Below, in pieces: positions 1-11,982 of a stretch of DNA of 64,000 bases. The stretch comes from Sialis fuliginosa. Its lineage: Eukaryota; Arthropoda; Insecta; Megaloptera; Sialidae. A model generated the notes under the pieces. It saw only the letters and a list, made by a program, of their open reading frames with translations, was not told where the DNA came from and did no database searches. The stretch is taken from assembly GCA_961205875.1 (NCBI GenBank), contig OY540816.1, forward strand, positions 7,698,701 through 7,762,700. Reading direction: 5' to 3'. Both the position numbers and the translations under genes were made by a program. How positions within the stretch are numbered: position 1 is the first letter of the stretch; each line of letters starts with the position of its first letter.

Positions 1-331
1 CTTAAAATAGTAAAAAATGACACTTCCCGATTAGACAAAATTGTCTGCGATAGCTTTTTCATGATTTTGCAATGTCGAATTTGTACTTCTTTGATTGTAT
101 ATGTTGTTAAAATATCAAAAAATACGAAGACAAGAATAAATAAAGGATTTCTTGTATTTGATATTCTATTATACATTTATAACATTTGAATACATCTTCG
201 TGGTGATGTCAATTCCCGCGCCAACGCTGATTGGTCAAGGATCTACACATAACTTGGTGTGAGCCCCTCTCGACTTGAAATAAACGCGCGTCATATGATT
301 CAGAAGGTTTAAAATAAATGAGTCCCGACTG
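1..331 (-). mobile_element. pogo-like MITE, truncated by window edge
   Basis: The right end reads AGTCCCGACTG followed by TA, matching the end of the 831-bp element at 49744-50574. The inner part (CAATCAGCG / CGCGGGAATT block, about 200-245, seen in reverse) is shared with it and with 21385-21645. It probably continues to the left of the window. Confidence 0.7.
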
Positions 332-489
332 TATGTTTAACTGGTGACTGAAATAATTATAATGGCCTGCAAATAAATAAAATGAAAATCATCATATAGT
401 CAAACAAAAGTTGAACAGTACCAAACAGTACTATAGATAAGATAAATAATAATAAAAAAATATAAGTTTTATTATTTTGATATACTGAC

Positions 490-3083
490 CTTTAGGTATA
501 ATGTTATCATTTTCACCATATATATGCATTGTAGGTAAGCTAATAGGATCACTAAAATATTTTAAATGTGGTAGACTTCCAGATTTGAAACCAGATGCCA
601 TTATTGCAAAATCGAATTTAATTTTGGTCACTGAAAATACAGATACAAAATGTATTATGAAAAAACTAAACAAATTTTATTATTTATTACGAAAAATAAT
701 TTTCAAAAAATAAATAATATGAAATCAAGAACTATTTATTATTTGGTACCCAAGGTTAGTAATTACACAGGTTACCTTGTAACTTTTGACCAATCAGCTT
801 GGGCATACCAGATGACGTAGTTACCTCATCTCGCACCGAGTTACGAAGTGATGTGGTTTCCCCCTCTCCACATTTGTTATTATTATGGCATATCAAATAC
901 AAAATGACGTGTTTCCCTCTCTGACGCCGAGTTACAAGGCTACCTAATACTTTACATACCTTGAGACATATAGTTTTTAACATGAAAGATAGATAACCAG
1001 TTTGGTAATGTAATTACAATTCTTAGCCCAATCATCTTTCATGTTACAAATATAGAGACATGTACTACGCATTCTGTATTAATATGAGTAAAATTTGGTT
1101 CACGAAAGTGAAAATAGAGAAATAACCCAGACAATACTGTCCTTTTTACACCTATGTTTAAATAAAAACAAGCATATACAAAGACTACACTCTATCTCTT
1201 TTTTTGTGAATTTTCTATTTTTGAATCAGATGCACAGTCCATGCTCTATCGCTATGGTACCTACATTTTATTTCTTAACTACCTGTTCAATATATTCCAG
1301 GACATTATCTATTATTATATTATCAATTAATAATTTATTTTTAAATAAATCTTAAATTGATTATTTTTATTCTTATCTCAAGGGGAGGGGATAATGGCCA
1401 AAATTTAGTATGCAGCCCAGTGCTGGATTAAGTCAGCACAGGGCCTGTAGCAAATATTATACAGAGACCATTGGCAGTGATGTCGATAGAGGGGGAGTGA
1501 CTCTAAGAGGGAAATCAATATTTAAACACTTGAACAGGACATGGGACTAGCTAATCTTGAGCGGAACAATCACGCTCCATGCAGGATGTTTGGAAACCCT
1601 GATATATTCATATAAAAATTAATAAAACATACATCCTCGTGCTTGCAGGTCACAAAGAAGACCAACGAGACATGCTCCTTGTGAAAATCCTAGCAGCCCA
1701 TCAAATGGGCCATGCTTCTCAAATGTTTCTTCAATTAATTTTATACTTTCTTCATATCCGATGGCTGGTCCACCTTTCCTAATTCCCCTAAATGATCTAT
1801 CATCTCTATTGAACCACCAACCATACTGATCTAAAAATATAATAAAATATATTATGATATTTATTTTCCTTATATTCCAAATGATAATTAATCAATTAAG
1901 GGAGAACTCAGGGTTAAACTGAAGAATATGCGGGCATCACGTCACAAATTTCAAAAAGCACGTGTTAATGTGTTAGAATAGAGTATAACTTGCTGTATCT
2001 ATAATAACATGTAAGAATTTTTATTTGACAGAATTATTTAAAAATAGTTTGTTCCGGTAGATTGAATCCCGTTTTTAACCTAACCCGATTTCACCTCAAT
2101 AGATTGTCCTAACCATTTAACCAAAAACGGTTAATGTGAATAGAGCATCAACTCTATTCTGAATAACTATATATGTGATTTTTACAATTGTGAAGACATG
2201 CCCCCATATTCTTCAGTTTAACTTTAGATTGTAAAAACACAAAAAAAATTGACTGTCAATAGTTTTAATTAATTGTGATGAGTACAGAAAATGGTAAATA
2301 TGGAGTGTATGGGTGTCCCCTGTCAGAATTTTTAAAAATCACGTATATAGTAATTTAGAATAGAGTTAATGCGCATGCATGACTAGAACATTTTTACCAT
2401 CATGTTTATTTTATTTGATAGAATTTTTTTAAAACAGTTTGTTGTGGTGGAGATTGATCCAACTCTAACCAAAGACAGTTAGCATGTACATTATTAGAGC
2501 ATCAACTCTATTTTGAATAACTATTTACTTGATTATTGATAAATCTGACAGCGGACACCCATACACTCCGTATTAGCCCAGAAAATTTTTGGTAAATATG
2601 CAAACATCCTTGTCTGTTTGGGTGATCAAATAAATGCAAAAACAATAATGAAAGCGGCAACAGCTTTTATGTATTGTTTCGATACTGGTCAAATATATAA
2701 CAATATATACATTCAAAAATATAACCTGGGTTATCTGCTTCTTCAAGACAATCAGCCTCGGCTTCTGAATTTTCTAAAGGTATAACTTTATGTGGTGCTG
2801 TTATAAATGTAAATTGGGCATACTTGTGTACTATTTTTCTAAATGATCCTGTTTTTTGTCTAAAAGTTTCTCCAGTTTGGCGATATCCATGTAATGCTAA
2901 GATTTTAAGTTTCATTGAATCATTTCCGTCCTTTGGTTGAGCACAACATTTACTTTTATTATTCTTTTTCGTTTTTACTTCTTCGACAGATTTTTCCGGG
3001 GATTTTTCATTTACTAATTCTGTATTATTTGTTTTATTTTCTTGTAATATAGTACTATCTGAATCCACTGTGGATGATTCCAT
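490..3083 (-). CDS. OVCA2: OVCA2-like serine hydrolase (FSH1 family), 5' part, last exon outside window
   Basis: Three minus-strand exons join in phase: 3083..2726, 1830..1633 and 630..490, each with GT/AG borders and phase 1 junctions, giving the first 232 residues. The start is the ATG at 3083; a longer reading frame upstream is only low-complexity 5' UTR. Residues 1-56 form an acidic/lysine-rich extension. The alpha/beta hydrolase begins near M57 with LKILALHGYRQTGETFRQ, a hallmark of the OVCA2/FSH1 family. The nucleophile elbow is GFSQG (Ser169), and the acid is probably Asp227 in HIYGENDNIIP. The catalytic His and the C-terminus are missing because the donor at 489-488 leads to an exon to the left of position 1. 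Family members are small esterases of acyl substrates; the substrate here is unknown. Met57 could be an alternative start. Confidence 0.88.
634..1630. other. Intron 2 of the OVCA2-like gene, no other gene
   Basis: About 1 kb of AT-rich intron with only short meaningless frames. Near 1420-1455 a CAGTGCTGGATTAAGTCAGC stretch resembles the left end of a degraded DNA transposon; the right end is not recognisable. Confidence 0.5.
1913..2222. mobile_element. MITE with GTTAAACTGAAGAATATG inverted ends
   Basis: Starts GTTAAACTGAAGAATATG and ends CATATTCTTCAGTTTAAC, a perfect 18-bp terminal inverted repeat. The core shares several blocks with the neighbouring MITE at 2297-2574. It lies in intron 1 of the OVCA2-like gene. 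No clear target duplication. Confidence 0.8.
2297..2574. mobile_element. MITE with GGAGTGTATGGGTGTCC inverted ends
   Basis: Ends are inverted copies: AATATGGAGTGTATGGGTGT at the left and ACACCCATACACTCCGTATT at the right, extending about 30 bp with two mismatches. The core contains blocks found in the adjacent MITE (AGAGCATCAACTCTATT and a TTTATTTGAYAGAATT block). Also in intron 1 of the OVCA2-like gene. Confidence 0.8.
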
Positions 3084-3419
3084 AATAAAAGATAATATAA
3101 TATTATTTGAATATTTGTGTTGAATTTGTATCAAAGAAATTAAAGATTTGTGTATAGAAGAATACATATAAGTACACACACAGTGACACACACACATGCA
3201 CACAAACGTCAAACATGTATTCCTTTATCGCTTCGATCGCTTAATCAATTGCTCATTGACCAATCAGCGTTTGCGCGGGAATTACGTCACCCAGGGGATA
3301 TATTTAAATGTTATAAATGTATAATAATTTAATTACAATAAAAATAGATTTTTCGAACACAATAATTCCTTTATCGACGAAAATCTGTATAGTGATAGTT
3401 TACACTTTAAGAAACCGAT

Positions 3420-4012
3420 GAGTGTAGTCGACTAAGGGATGCAGGGGTAGTTTTACAGGGGGTGAAAGGCGCGAAAAATTGTTTTACGCAAATAACAAAA
3501 AATGACAACTGCACTCCTTGGTTTTTTAAAGTGAAGGTACCAAACTATCTCTGTAACCTTCAAAACGACTAATAATGTTGGAAGAGTAAAATGTTATATT
3601 TAGGATTTAGGATAAATCGTCTAGGAAGACAACCACTTTATTTTTAAAACGATCACTAAACCGGAAACGGATGTTTACTCTTGTCAATTTTTGAGTTTTC
3701 AAATTATTTTTGAAGTAAGAAAAAATGTCGAGTATATTAATATCTATAATTAATTCTCCATATATTTTTTTCCAAAATGTATGTTTTAGTCAGAAAGATT
3801 TTTAACATAATTATTTAGAATCACCCACACTGTTCACTCTCAGTATTACGTATAAGAAAGTTCCATTCAAAAATCGTTTTAAAAAATATAAGGTTTTATA
3901 TAATATTCAAAATGGATAATTCCATCAAAATCCGGATTTCGAAAAAAATCGGTTTCACTATACTTACTTATACTATTGTATATTTCATATACATGGTATA
4001 AGAAAGTAAAAA
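3420..4012. repeat. Copy of the TTTCTTATAC repeat family
   Basis: Holds the blocks CCGGAAACGGATGTTTAC, CACTGTTCACTCTCAGTATT and GTATAAGAAAGT, all found again at 51472-52262 and 57771-60490. It lies upstream of the OVCA2-like start codon. Left limit approximate. Confidence 0.6.
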
Positions 4013-4786
4013 AACATTAATAGCCATTAAAATATTGTTAGGAAAAAGGGCAAAAAGTAAAATTACATTTTAAATATTGAAATCTCTATTTTTCAGATTT
4101 TTTTGCAAATTGAAATGTAATGCAAAAAATCTGTTTTTACTAGTTGACTTGATAAAATATAAAATTCAAACAGATTTCCAGTATTATATTAGTACATTTT
4201 ATAATTTCTTCTAAAAATCATTGGAGAAAATTATTAAGTAAAATATTAAAAATAATTTATTGAATCTTTTAAAAAATATATGGTTACCTACCGGTAATCC
4301 ATCAATAGATTCGGATTCAGATTCAGGTTCATTGACTTTGAAATATAGCGGTTCGGTTCGGGTTAATGAAAAATACGGATTTTTCGGGTTTACGGTTCAG
4401 GTTCAAGTCCTTACTAGAAACCTTTATAATAAGTTCGAGACAATTTCCGCTAATAACGGGGACTACATACATATCCTATACGTATAATTTAAATATTCGA
4501 ATAACAGTGACCTTCAGCTTACCGGCGTTTTTATATTCAATACATGAAGACATGAAGTTTGCAATGTCAACGAACAAGGGCAATTCAAGGATAAATAAGC
4601 AGACGTTGTAAAAAAAACAAAATATATTTTTATTATACTTATTTCTAAAACTGGTATTAAAATGCAATTGCGTTATTTATATACATGATGTTTTTTTGAA
4701 GACTTTCTAGCGGATTATTTCCAAAATAACGAATTTTCAGAGAAAATGTTTCGACCAAAAGTTTCATGGTTTCGAGAGGGCTAAAT

Positions 4787-5330
4787 CAAGCGCGGATCCA
4801 GGGGGGTCATTGGGGACATGACCCCCCCCAAACAGAGTTGCCAGGTCTGTTTTCAAATAGCAGGCAAACGGGGTGGGGGTAAAGTAGTAAAAAATAAAAA
4901 TACATTTAAAAAAATTTAATTAGAACACAGTAAAATAGTATTTACAAAATTAAGAATTGAAATTGAAGATTAAAAAAAAAGGTCTTCAGGTTTTATTTTT
5001 GCATATTCTGCCCGCGGCCTTTAGTAGTATGCGTTAGATTACATACCATTTCATTATAAAGCTTTTAAATAAAAAAAAATGTTCACTATTTTGTGTAAAA
5101 AAATAGTGAACATAATGTGAAAAAAGCGGACTGTCCGCTCAAATAGTGAACATCTGGCAACCCTATCTCCAAATCACAAAAAATTAAGCAAAATAAATAG
5201 AAAAATGCTTATTAAATACACTAAAATAACTTTTTTGTCCATGTCACAGTAAAAAACTCAGGAAATAATTGGAGAACAAAAAAATACTGGATAAAAATCG
5301 ATGGGCCTCCTGGGCCCATTCAACCCTGGT
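4787..5330. repeat. Nested hAT-like and GTTGCCAGG MITE remnants
   Basis: A GGATCCAGGGGGGTC left end of the G-rich hAT type is followed by an element starting GTTGCCAGGTCTG (4847) and ending with the inverted CATCTGGCAACCC (about 5163). The same GTTGCCAGG family recurs at 5728-5954. Limits approximate; no gene in this stretch. Confidence 0.5.
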
Positions 5331-5334
5331 CAAG

Positions 5335-5580
5335 ATTACTATTGGTTGATACTGGATATCGATAACACTTATTAATACTTAACCCTGTATCAAATTTCAT
5401 AACTGTAGCGCAATGGGTTCTCAAGATATTAAATAAAAACTAATTTTGAGTAAAATATTTGCAGGGCTGTAGCCCCTCATGAAAAATTTCCGGACACATG
5501 TTCATGTAATGTAAAATATTTTTCTCAATGTACTGTTCAAGTTTGGCTCAACAGTGCTAAATCACCCTGTATATCATACA
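5335..5580 (+). repeat. Dispersed repeat, ATCGATAACAC / ATGGGTTCTCAAGATATT family
   Basis: Shares ordered blocks (TGGATATCGATAACAC, ATAACTGTAGCGCAATGGGT, CCCCTCATGAAAAATTTCCG) with 18765-18915 (inverted), 19425-19610 and 36480-36720. No coding potential or clear inverted ends. Confidence 0.6.
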
Positions 5581-5727
5581 ATATAGGTAAGATAAGAGCT
5601 AAAAACTGTCTGCATATATTAAAATTTTATTGATGCTATACAAATAATATAACATATCAACAAATATATCAGTAAAGTATTACAGAGGCAATACTTTAAA
5701 TATGCTAGATCTTGTTGATGTAAAGTA

Positions 5728-5954
5728 GGATTGCCAGGTGTCCACTTTTTTTTCAAAAGCTTTATGATGAAATGGTACGTAATCTAAAGCAAGCTTGTCC
5801 AACCTGCGGCCCGCGAGTATCTTTGGTGCGGCCCTTTACCTGAATTGAAATTGGCGCAACCAAAAAAAAAAAAAGGTCTTGAGTTTTTATTTTTGCGTAT
5901 TCTGTCTCCGCTTGTCCACTATTTTTTTGAAGCAGACCTAACAACCCTAATGTA
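5728..5954. mobile_element. GTTGCCAGG-type MITE carrying another insertion
   Basis: Outer blocks ATTGCCAGGTGTCCAC and the inverted CAACCCT match 4847-5163. Between about 5792 and 5920 lies a CTTGTCCAACCTGCGGCCCG segment typical of another hAT-like repeat end, so this looks like a nested insertion. Confidence 0.5.
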
Positions 5955-6264
5955 AAGGCTTTTTATATTGAACCATGCACCAGATCCAAACGAAGCCCCT
6001 GACGAAGACTCAAAGTCGGAAGACGGTGGCGGTACTGTGGATAATTTGAGCGGGAAACTGCTAAAGGCTACTTCACTGGTTCATCTATACGTACTTTAGC
6101 TGATACAAGAAATCTTGAACCAGATGTACCTCCAGTACACTACTGGAGGTAGTTCAAATGCACCTTGTACGTTTCGGCACTCCATCTCACGCAGTACGTT
6201 CAGAAATTCACAATACGATGGATTGCATTTCCACCATTTTAGATATTAGGTAAACATAATCAGA

Positions 6265-6434
6265 TGGGGGGGAGGGGAAGAGGTCTTGGCTCTCCCGCAT
6301 TGTTGTAATTAGCGAGGAGCCAAATGGTTATACTATATGTATAATGTAGGTATATGTAAAATATTATGTTATATGTTAATGGCCTAATCTTAAAAAAATA
6401 GACCCCCCTTAAAAAATTCTGGTTACGCCACTGC
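6265..6434. mobile_element. hAT-type MITE, right end
   Basis: Ends GGTTACGCCACTG preceded by a C-rich run, as in the complete hAT-type copies at 7912-8134 and 16430-16789. The left end, near a G-run at 6265, is degraded. Confidence 0.5.
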
Positions 6435-6499
6435 ACATTCCACAAGAAATATTTATATGTATTTTTTAGTTATTTGTTATTAATATGCATATTGTTATT

Positions 6500-7780
6500 T
6501 CACTTATCTATTTGTGAATATGTTACATTTTTGTATGTAGCTATAGAAAATGTATATTTATAATTGCTTTTTTGTCACGAACAAAAAATATTCGTTTTAT
6601 ATAATTAAACAAAATATAGTAATACAATGCGCTTCGTTTCCCTATAACTGCCCATACTAAAATTACAATTTTCAAAATTTAATATTTTTATAACGACGTG
6701 GTAAAAAAAATCAATTTTAATAATATTAATCTATCATATAAAACAAATTATTAGAATTGAATCTTGAAAATCGTTAAAAAAATATGTTTTCTAAAAAAAA
6801 ATGTATCCTACAAAAGTTACGTATTTTTTCCTGTAGATAATGAATCTGCATTAAAAAATACATTTACAGAAAAAAATGTTACCCCATAGCAATAATAAAT
6901 ATCCCTCTCGAAATGCTACAACTTTTGTCTAAAACATTTTTTACCATTTTGTATTGTTGGCCTGGGGAAATTAAAATGGAGCACTCGGTACATATTGTAT
7001 AATTATCAAATTGTAAGTATTGTAAAGTCGATTTATTTCGAATTCCGGATTTTTATTCGTTTCAATTTTCCTTAATTTTGACTATTTTCGTCACGATGTC
7101 TGTGTCTGTCGGTCTGTTTGTAGACGCTGTAACACAAATACGACAAATCGTAGAAGGGTGAAATTTTATTGAATTTTTGTCTGGGAAGAAAATTTCCTAT
7201 TTTTTAAAACGATCTTTCAACCGGAAATGGTGTTTATTGATGTCAATTTAAAATTGTAGATAATATTGCTATTTATAATTTATGATCTATTCATTTAAAA
7301 CTTTTTTTTTGAATTTTTTTGTTTAAATGGTGACGAGGATGGGGGAGAGGGTCCGAACAAACGCGACGTGACGTGACATTTGAAATATCTACATAATTTT
7401 TTTTAAACTATATATTTTATTTTTCAGTCGAGATATAAAGGACGTTGTTTTTAATGATTAATTTTCTTTGTTCATAAAAATAATCATTCATTGAAGGGGG
7501 GGGGGGGTCTACGTTTTGTGACGTATTACCTATTAATTAGCGGGTTGAAAATAATGTGATACTGTGTGACAAAGGGAAAAGGAATGGTCAAAAATGCGTG
7601 AATTTTGTGTGACGTATTTTTATAGTTCAACATTTGGATTTAACAAAAATTAAATTAATATTCAAATTGTGAACAACCAAATATATATGCACATTGCACA
7701 TATCTCCGTCCGCGACAGTCAAAAAATGTTTGTATCTTCAAGATTAATTAAGATAAAAAAAATCTAAAGATATTCATTAA
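6500..7780. other. Intergenic, AT-rich; one TTTCTTATAC-family fragment
   Basis: No gene seen. About 7030-7260 holds the GACTATTTTCGTCACGATGT and CAAATACGACAAATCGTAGA blocks of the TTTCTTATAC family. A poly-G run lies at 7496-7507. Confidence 0.5.
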
Positions 7781-7790
7781 TGCCGTGTTT

Positions 7791-7911
7791 AGACCGAAAA
7801 AACAAAACAGCAACATCGTGTTTTTTTGACAAAAGTGCAATAAACCCTATGCATTTTTAAATACGAAGTGTTTTCAAACACCGTGTTGCTGTTTTGTTTT
7901 TTTTAGCTAAG
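7791..7911. mobile_element. MITE of the GTGTTTAGACC family, split by a hAT MITE
   Basis: Starts TGCCGTGTTTAGACCGAAAA after TAA and runs into AACACCGTGTTGCTGTTTTG, the inverted inner repeat. Same family as 15834-15972, 45862-46680 and the copy near 57240. The hAT-type MITE at 7912 has landed at its right side; the element's own right end is diverged. Confidence 0.7.
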
Positions 7912-8134
7912 CAGTGGCGTAGATAGGGGGGTGATCAATCACCCCCCATGAGTTGAGAAAATTAAAAGATTTTTTTTCAAACTTTCCAAGTATGAACAAA
8001 ATATATATGATCAAAAAAAAAAAAGGTCATTAAATTTAAAATTACATCAATAATTTTTTTCCGCATATTTTAGAAGCCCCTCAGTCACCACTTGTCATAT
8101 CACCCCCCATCGTAAAATGCTATCTACGCCACTG
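7912..8134. mobile_element. hAT-type MITE with perfect 8-bp TSD
   Basis: Inverted ends CAGTGGCGTAGATAG and CTATCTACGCCACTG enclose 223 bp, with CACCCCCCAT repeats inside each end. TAGCTAAG occurs at 7904-7911 and again at 8135-8142, the 8-bp duplication of hAT transposition. Confidence 0.92.
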
Positions 8135-8204
8135 TAGCTAAGTATTATTTTTTATGATTTCCCCAATATAATTTTTTATACAGAATGCGCAATCCTTGTC
8201 TTTA

Positions 8205-8460
8205 TGTAGCGGCAGACTAAGGAATAATAGGACCCTAGACAAGGTTCCCATTGCGTCCCTACCTTTAAAACTATATAATATATTCATTAAAATTTCCTTT
8301 GGTGGAACTGAATGACCTTTTTTCACATCATCCGACATTTAAATTTAAATTTGAAATGTTCTTAATAATTGAGTAACAAATACGAAACTACGGGCCCCCA
8401 AAAATTACGAGCTCTAGCTTTAGGCAGTTGCCTAGACCAAAATCCGTTCCTGTGATTCAG
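8205..8460. repeat. Degraded MITE of the GGACCCTAGACAAGG family
   Basis: CGGCAGACTAAGG and GGACCCTAGACAAGGTTCCC near the left, GGCAGTTGCCTAGACC near the right. Related text occurs at 19970-20165. Lies upstream of the fumarase start. Confidence 0.45.
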
Positions 8461-8630
8461 ACTATTTTTATACGTAAAGTTTGAGATGCACTGGTGATTA
8501 TTTCATTTGACAACCGGCAATCCAGATTGTACAAACCGGGTCTCAGAGTGCGGTGTGCGTGAGATTCTGTGGCGGTCGATTATCTAATTCTGGTGGAGTG
8601 TTGCGGGGGTAGCCCTATAAAAGAGATATA
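8461..8630 (+). promoter_or_regulatory. Presumed promoter/5' UTR of fumarate hydratase
   Basis: Inferred only from position immediately before the FH start. It is more GC-rich than its surroundings (GTGGCGGTCG and GTTGCGGGGG stretches). No start site can be fixed. Confidence 0.35.
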
Positions 8631-11600
8631 ATGGCAACGAAAATATTTCAATTGTCTCGTATTATAAGAACAGTGACACCTCGTCTAAATAAATTTAATA
8701 AATTTGAGTGCATTTCAACAAGCTCAGTTATGGTGAATATTTGGAATCTTTTTCTTATATAATTTTTATTAATTAAACTAATTTCAGGAATGCAAATGTG
8801 ACGATTATAGAATAGAACGTGATACATTTGGAGAATTGAAGGTGCCAAATAGTAAACTTTATGGAGCACAAACAGTTAGATCAACCCTTAATTTTCCAAT
8901 TGGAGGTATTACTGAACGTATGCCAGTAGGTTTTATTTATTATTTTTATTAAATGTCAATATGACAGTTGAAACTAATGTTATTGAATGCAATATTTTTC
9001 AGTTTCCAGTTATTGTGGCCATGGGAATTTTAAAAAAAGCCGCCGCACTTGTTAACAGCCAATATGGTCTTGATCCAAAAATTTCTGAAGCTATTTCACA
9101 AGCAGCGGATGAAGTTATTTCTGGAAAACTGTATGATGATCATTTTCCACTTGTCATTTGGCAGACAGGGTCAGGAACTCAAACAAATATGAATACAAAT
9201 GAAGTAATAAGTAATCGAGCAATTCAGATTTTGGGAGGAGAACTTGGATCCAAAACACCTGTCCATCCTAATGATCATGTAAATAAAAGTCAAAGCAGTA
9301 ATGATACTTTCCCTACAGCCATGCATATTGCTACTGCCATGGAACTCAATCTTTCACTTCTCCCCTCACTTCAATTACTTCATGACAGTTTACAAAAGAA
9401 ATCAGATGAATTCAAAGATATCATTAAAATTGGAAGGTAAACTTAAATATAAGAAATATTTCATTTAATTTTTAAGAAATATGGAATGTTAAAACTTTTT
9501 TCACCACTAAAGCATCAGAGTTTTGTTTTCAAAAACTGTTGTTAATTTAAAAAAAAAAAGTAAAAGTATAGAGGTACAATTGTCAACATATAACATAAAA
9601 GAATCTGTAATTTTCATAATTACAAGTTATTTAAAAACAGTTTGTTACGGTGAAGATTCATGAGTCTAATTTTTAAAATACATTAGCCCTCAAACTTTGC
9701 TTCAGGAGACTAGAGTTTGCAAAGATTGTCATAACCAAAATTAATTTAATACTTAATTAAATTTGGATTGTGTGTATGTATGCGCATCATTTATAAAATA
9801 TGAGCATTGTACGCATGCAAGATATTATACTTAAGAGAAATTGAACTTTTTTTTAATATACCATTATAATTCACTCTAGCAAAACTGTTTCCACAAGACT
9901 GACAAAACAGTTGCTGTTTTGTTATAAGCTTTATGCGCATGCACTGCTAATGTCAAAATCTTTACATTGCACTTAATTTTACCAACTGAAAATAAGTTTT
10001 AAATTTTTTGATAAAAACACAAACAAAACAGCAATAAGAGTTTTCAAAAAATTGCTAATTTTAACAACAAAAGTTGGAGCGGTCTGTTTTTGTCAGTTTC
10101 TGTTTTGTTTCTTTAACCCTTTCAGTATGAGGAGAGTATGCATACCTACATAAAGTTTTCTAAGGCAGTGATTTCCAAATTTTTGTACACCTAAGAAGTA
10201 TCCCCTATAATATAATATAATATAACACGCATACAGTATTTTAAAGGGAAACTTGGTGTACCCTTAAGTATTACTTTGCGTACCCCATTTTGGAGACCCT
10301 TGTTTTAAGGCAATAAAATTGGTTGTTAAGTTACATGGTATTTTTTCAAGAGGGTGTATTTTATTATGTGTTTGAACTAACATTAATGCAATACATGTTT
10401 TCTTTAAATAAATTCCAATATTAATTTTAGGACTCACACACAAGATGCTGTACCATTAACTCTTGGACAAGAATTCAGTGGATATGTTCAACAAATGAAA
10501 TTTGCTATGGATAGAGTTAAGGACACATTACCTCGTCTCTACATGTTGGCTTTGGGTGGTACAGCTGTTGGTACTGGCTTAAATACACGGATAGGCTTTG
10601 CTGAAAAGTGCGCTGAAAAGATATCTGAGTTAACTTGCTTGCCGTTTGTTTCTGCTCCAAATAAATTTGAAGCTTTGGCTTCTCATGATGCCCTTGTGGA
10701 AGTTTCGGGAGCATTAAACGTTATCGCCTGTTCTTTGATGAAGATTGCAAATGATATCAGGTATGTTATCTATATTTAAAAATCATGAATCTACATTGTC
10801 TTGATACACATTTGTTTTTATTAAGTATTTGACTATACCTACCCAAACCATGATTAATTGTTTTATTGTTTATTGAAAACTTATATACAATATATCAAAA
10901 TTTGTTAAATACACTTATCAAATTGACGAAGGAATCAAAATATTGCAAAAAGAGAGCAATGTTATCTAATTTATCTAAGTTCAGGAGTCATTGTTAAAAA
11001 TTATAAGACCAAAATATCATTTACTAATAAAACAAATAACTATTTAATCAATTTAATTACTAAAGTCTGCAAATATAGTTTGTTTTTTAAATTATAGCCT
11101 TTTATTTTGTTTATGTTTTTTCTCCGGTATTGGATAAAGTAAAACCAGTAATGAGCATGCAGTATATCAAATTTGAAACAATGTAAAACAGTTGCTATGA
11201 TAATATAATAATTAATAAATAAATTATAGTAATAATTAGTTTAAATGTCCACCATTTTGACACATATTGGCTGATTGTCATCAAATCACGCTGTAAGACA
11301 GTTAAATGTATATAGATTAATATTCAGAAATGGTAGTAATCAAATATCAAATATTTTTAATTCAGTACATTTAATTAAAAAATAGCCATTACTGGGGTCA
11401 TATCCAAGACTGGTACCAGTACCTTATTCTCTTTAAAAGTTAATTTGATAATGATTAATTTAATAATAATATTTTAGGTTTTTGGGATCAGGACCCAGGT
11501 GTGGTTTAGGTGAATTGTCATTACCAGAAAATGAACCTGGAAGCTCTATTATGCCCGGCAAAGTGAATCCAACACAGTGTGAAGCTATTACCATGGTCGC

Positions 11601-11982
11601 AGCGCAAATAATGGGAAACCACGTAGCCGTGACAGTTGGTGGATCCAACGGTCATTTTGAATTGAACGTTTTCAAACCGATGATGGTCGCTAATGTTTTA
11701 CGTTCTATCAGGCTACTGTCAGATAGTATGAAATGCTTCTCAGAAAACTGTGTCCAGGGTATCGTTGCTAATAAAGAACGCATTGACAAATTGTTACACG
11801 AAAGTTTGATGTTGGTTACTGCTTTGAATCCTCATATCGGTTATGATAAAGCCGCAAAGATTGCAAAGACTGCGCATAAGGAAGGAACAACTTTGAAAGA
11901 ATCTGCACTGAAACTTGGATATTTGACCGAGGAACAGTTTAAGGAGTGGGTAAAACCCGAGCAAATGTTGGGTCCCAAATAA
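8631..11982 (+). CDS. FH: Fumarate hydratase, class II, mitochondrial
   Basis: Five plus-strand exons, 8631..8732, 8788..8925, 9003..9436, 10431..10760 and 11478..11982, join in frame into a 502-residue protein, close to the roughly 510 residues of animal FH. It interconverts fumarate and malate in the TCA cycle as a homotetramer. The N-terminus ([19 protein letters not shown]) is basic and lacks acids, as in a mitochondrial presequence. Visible active-site blocks are [12 protein letters not shown] (137-148), [14 protein letters not shown] (168-181), THTQDA with catalytic His227, and the signature [11 protein letters not shown] (356-366), which carries the mobile serine loop. The C-terminus [12 protein letters not shown] matches animal enzymes. 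All introns are GT-AG; intron 3 (994 bp) holds MITE remnants. An AATAAA at 12170-12175 is a candidate poly(A) signal. No frame breaks seen. Confidence 0.97.
9890..10125. repeat. Inverted repeat in FH intron 3
   Basis: AACAGTTGCTGTTTTGTTA and ACAAAACAGCAATAAG blocks face each other, followed by a second TTCTGTTTTGTTTC. The arms resemble the AAACAAAACAGCAACA subterminal part of the GTGTTTAGACC MITE family but are diverged. Confidence 0.5.
10160..10312. mobile_element. Degraded hAT-like MITE in FH intron 3
   Basis: GCAGTGATTTCCAAATTTTT at the left faces CCCATTTTGGAGACCCTTG at the right, with GTATCCCC and TACCCC inside. This is the general form of CAGTGGTTCTCAAA-type hAT ends. No clean duplication. 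Confidence 0.45.

Noticed and set aside
1..480. Last exon of the OVCA2-like gene inside the window
   Set aside because: No frame with a GGH-type catalytic His block or matching acceptor; 1-331 is a MITE.
4260..4487. Frame with SDSDSG-like repeats
   Set aside because: It comes from a degenerate TTCGGTTCGGGTTC simple repeat; no splice partners or domain.
8616..8623. TATAAAAG as the FH TATA box
   Set aside because: It ends eight bases before the start codon, leaving no room for a normal transcription start; probably chance in the 5' UTR.
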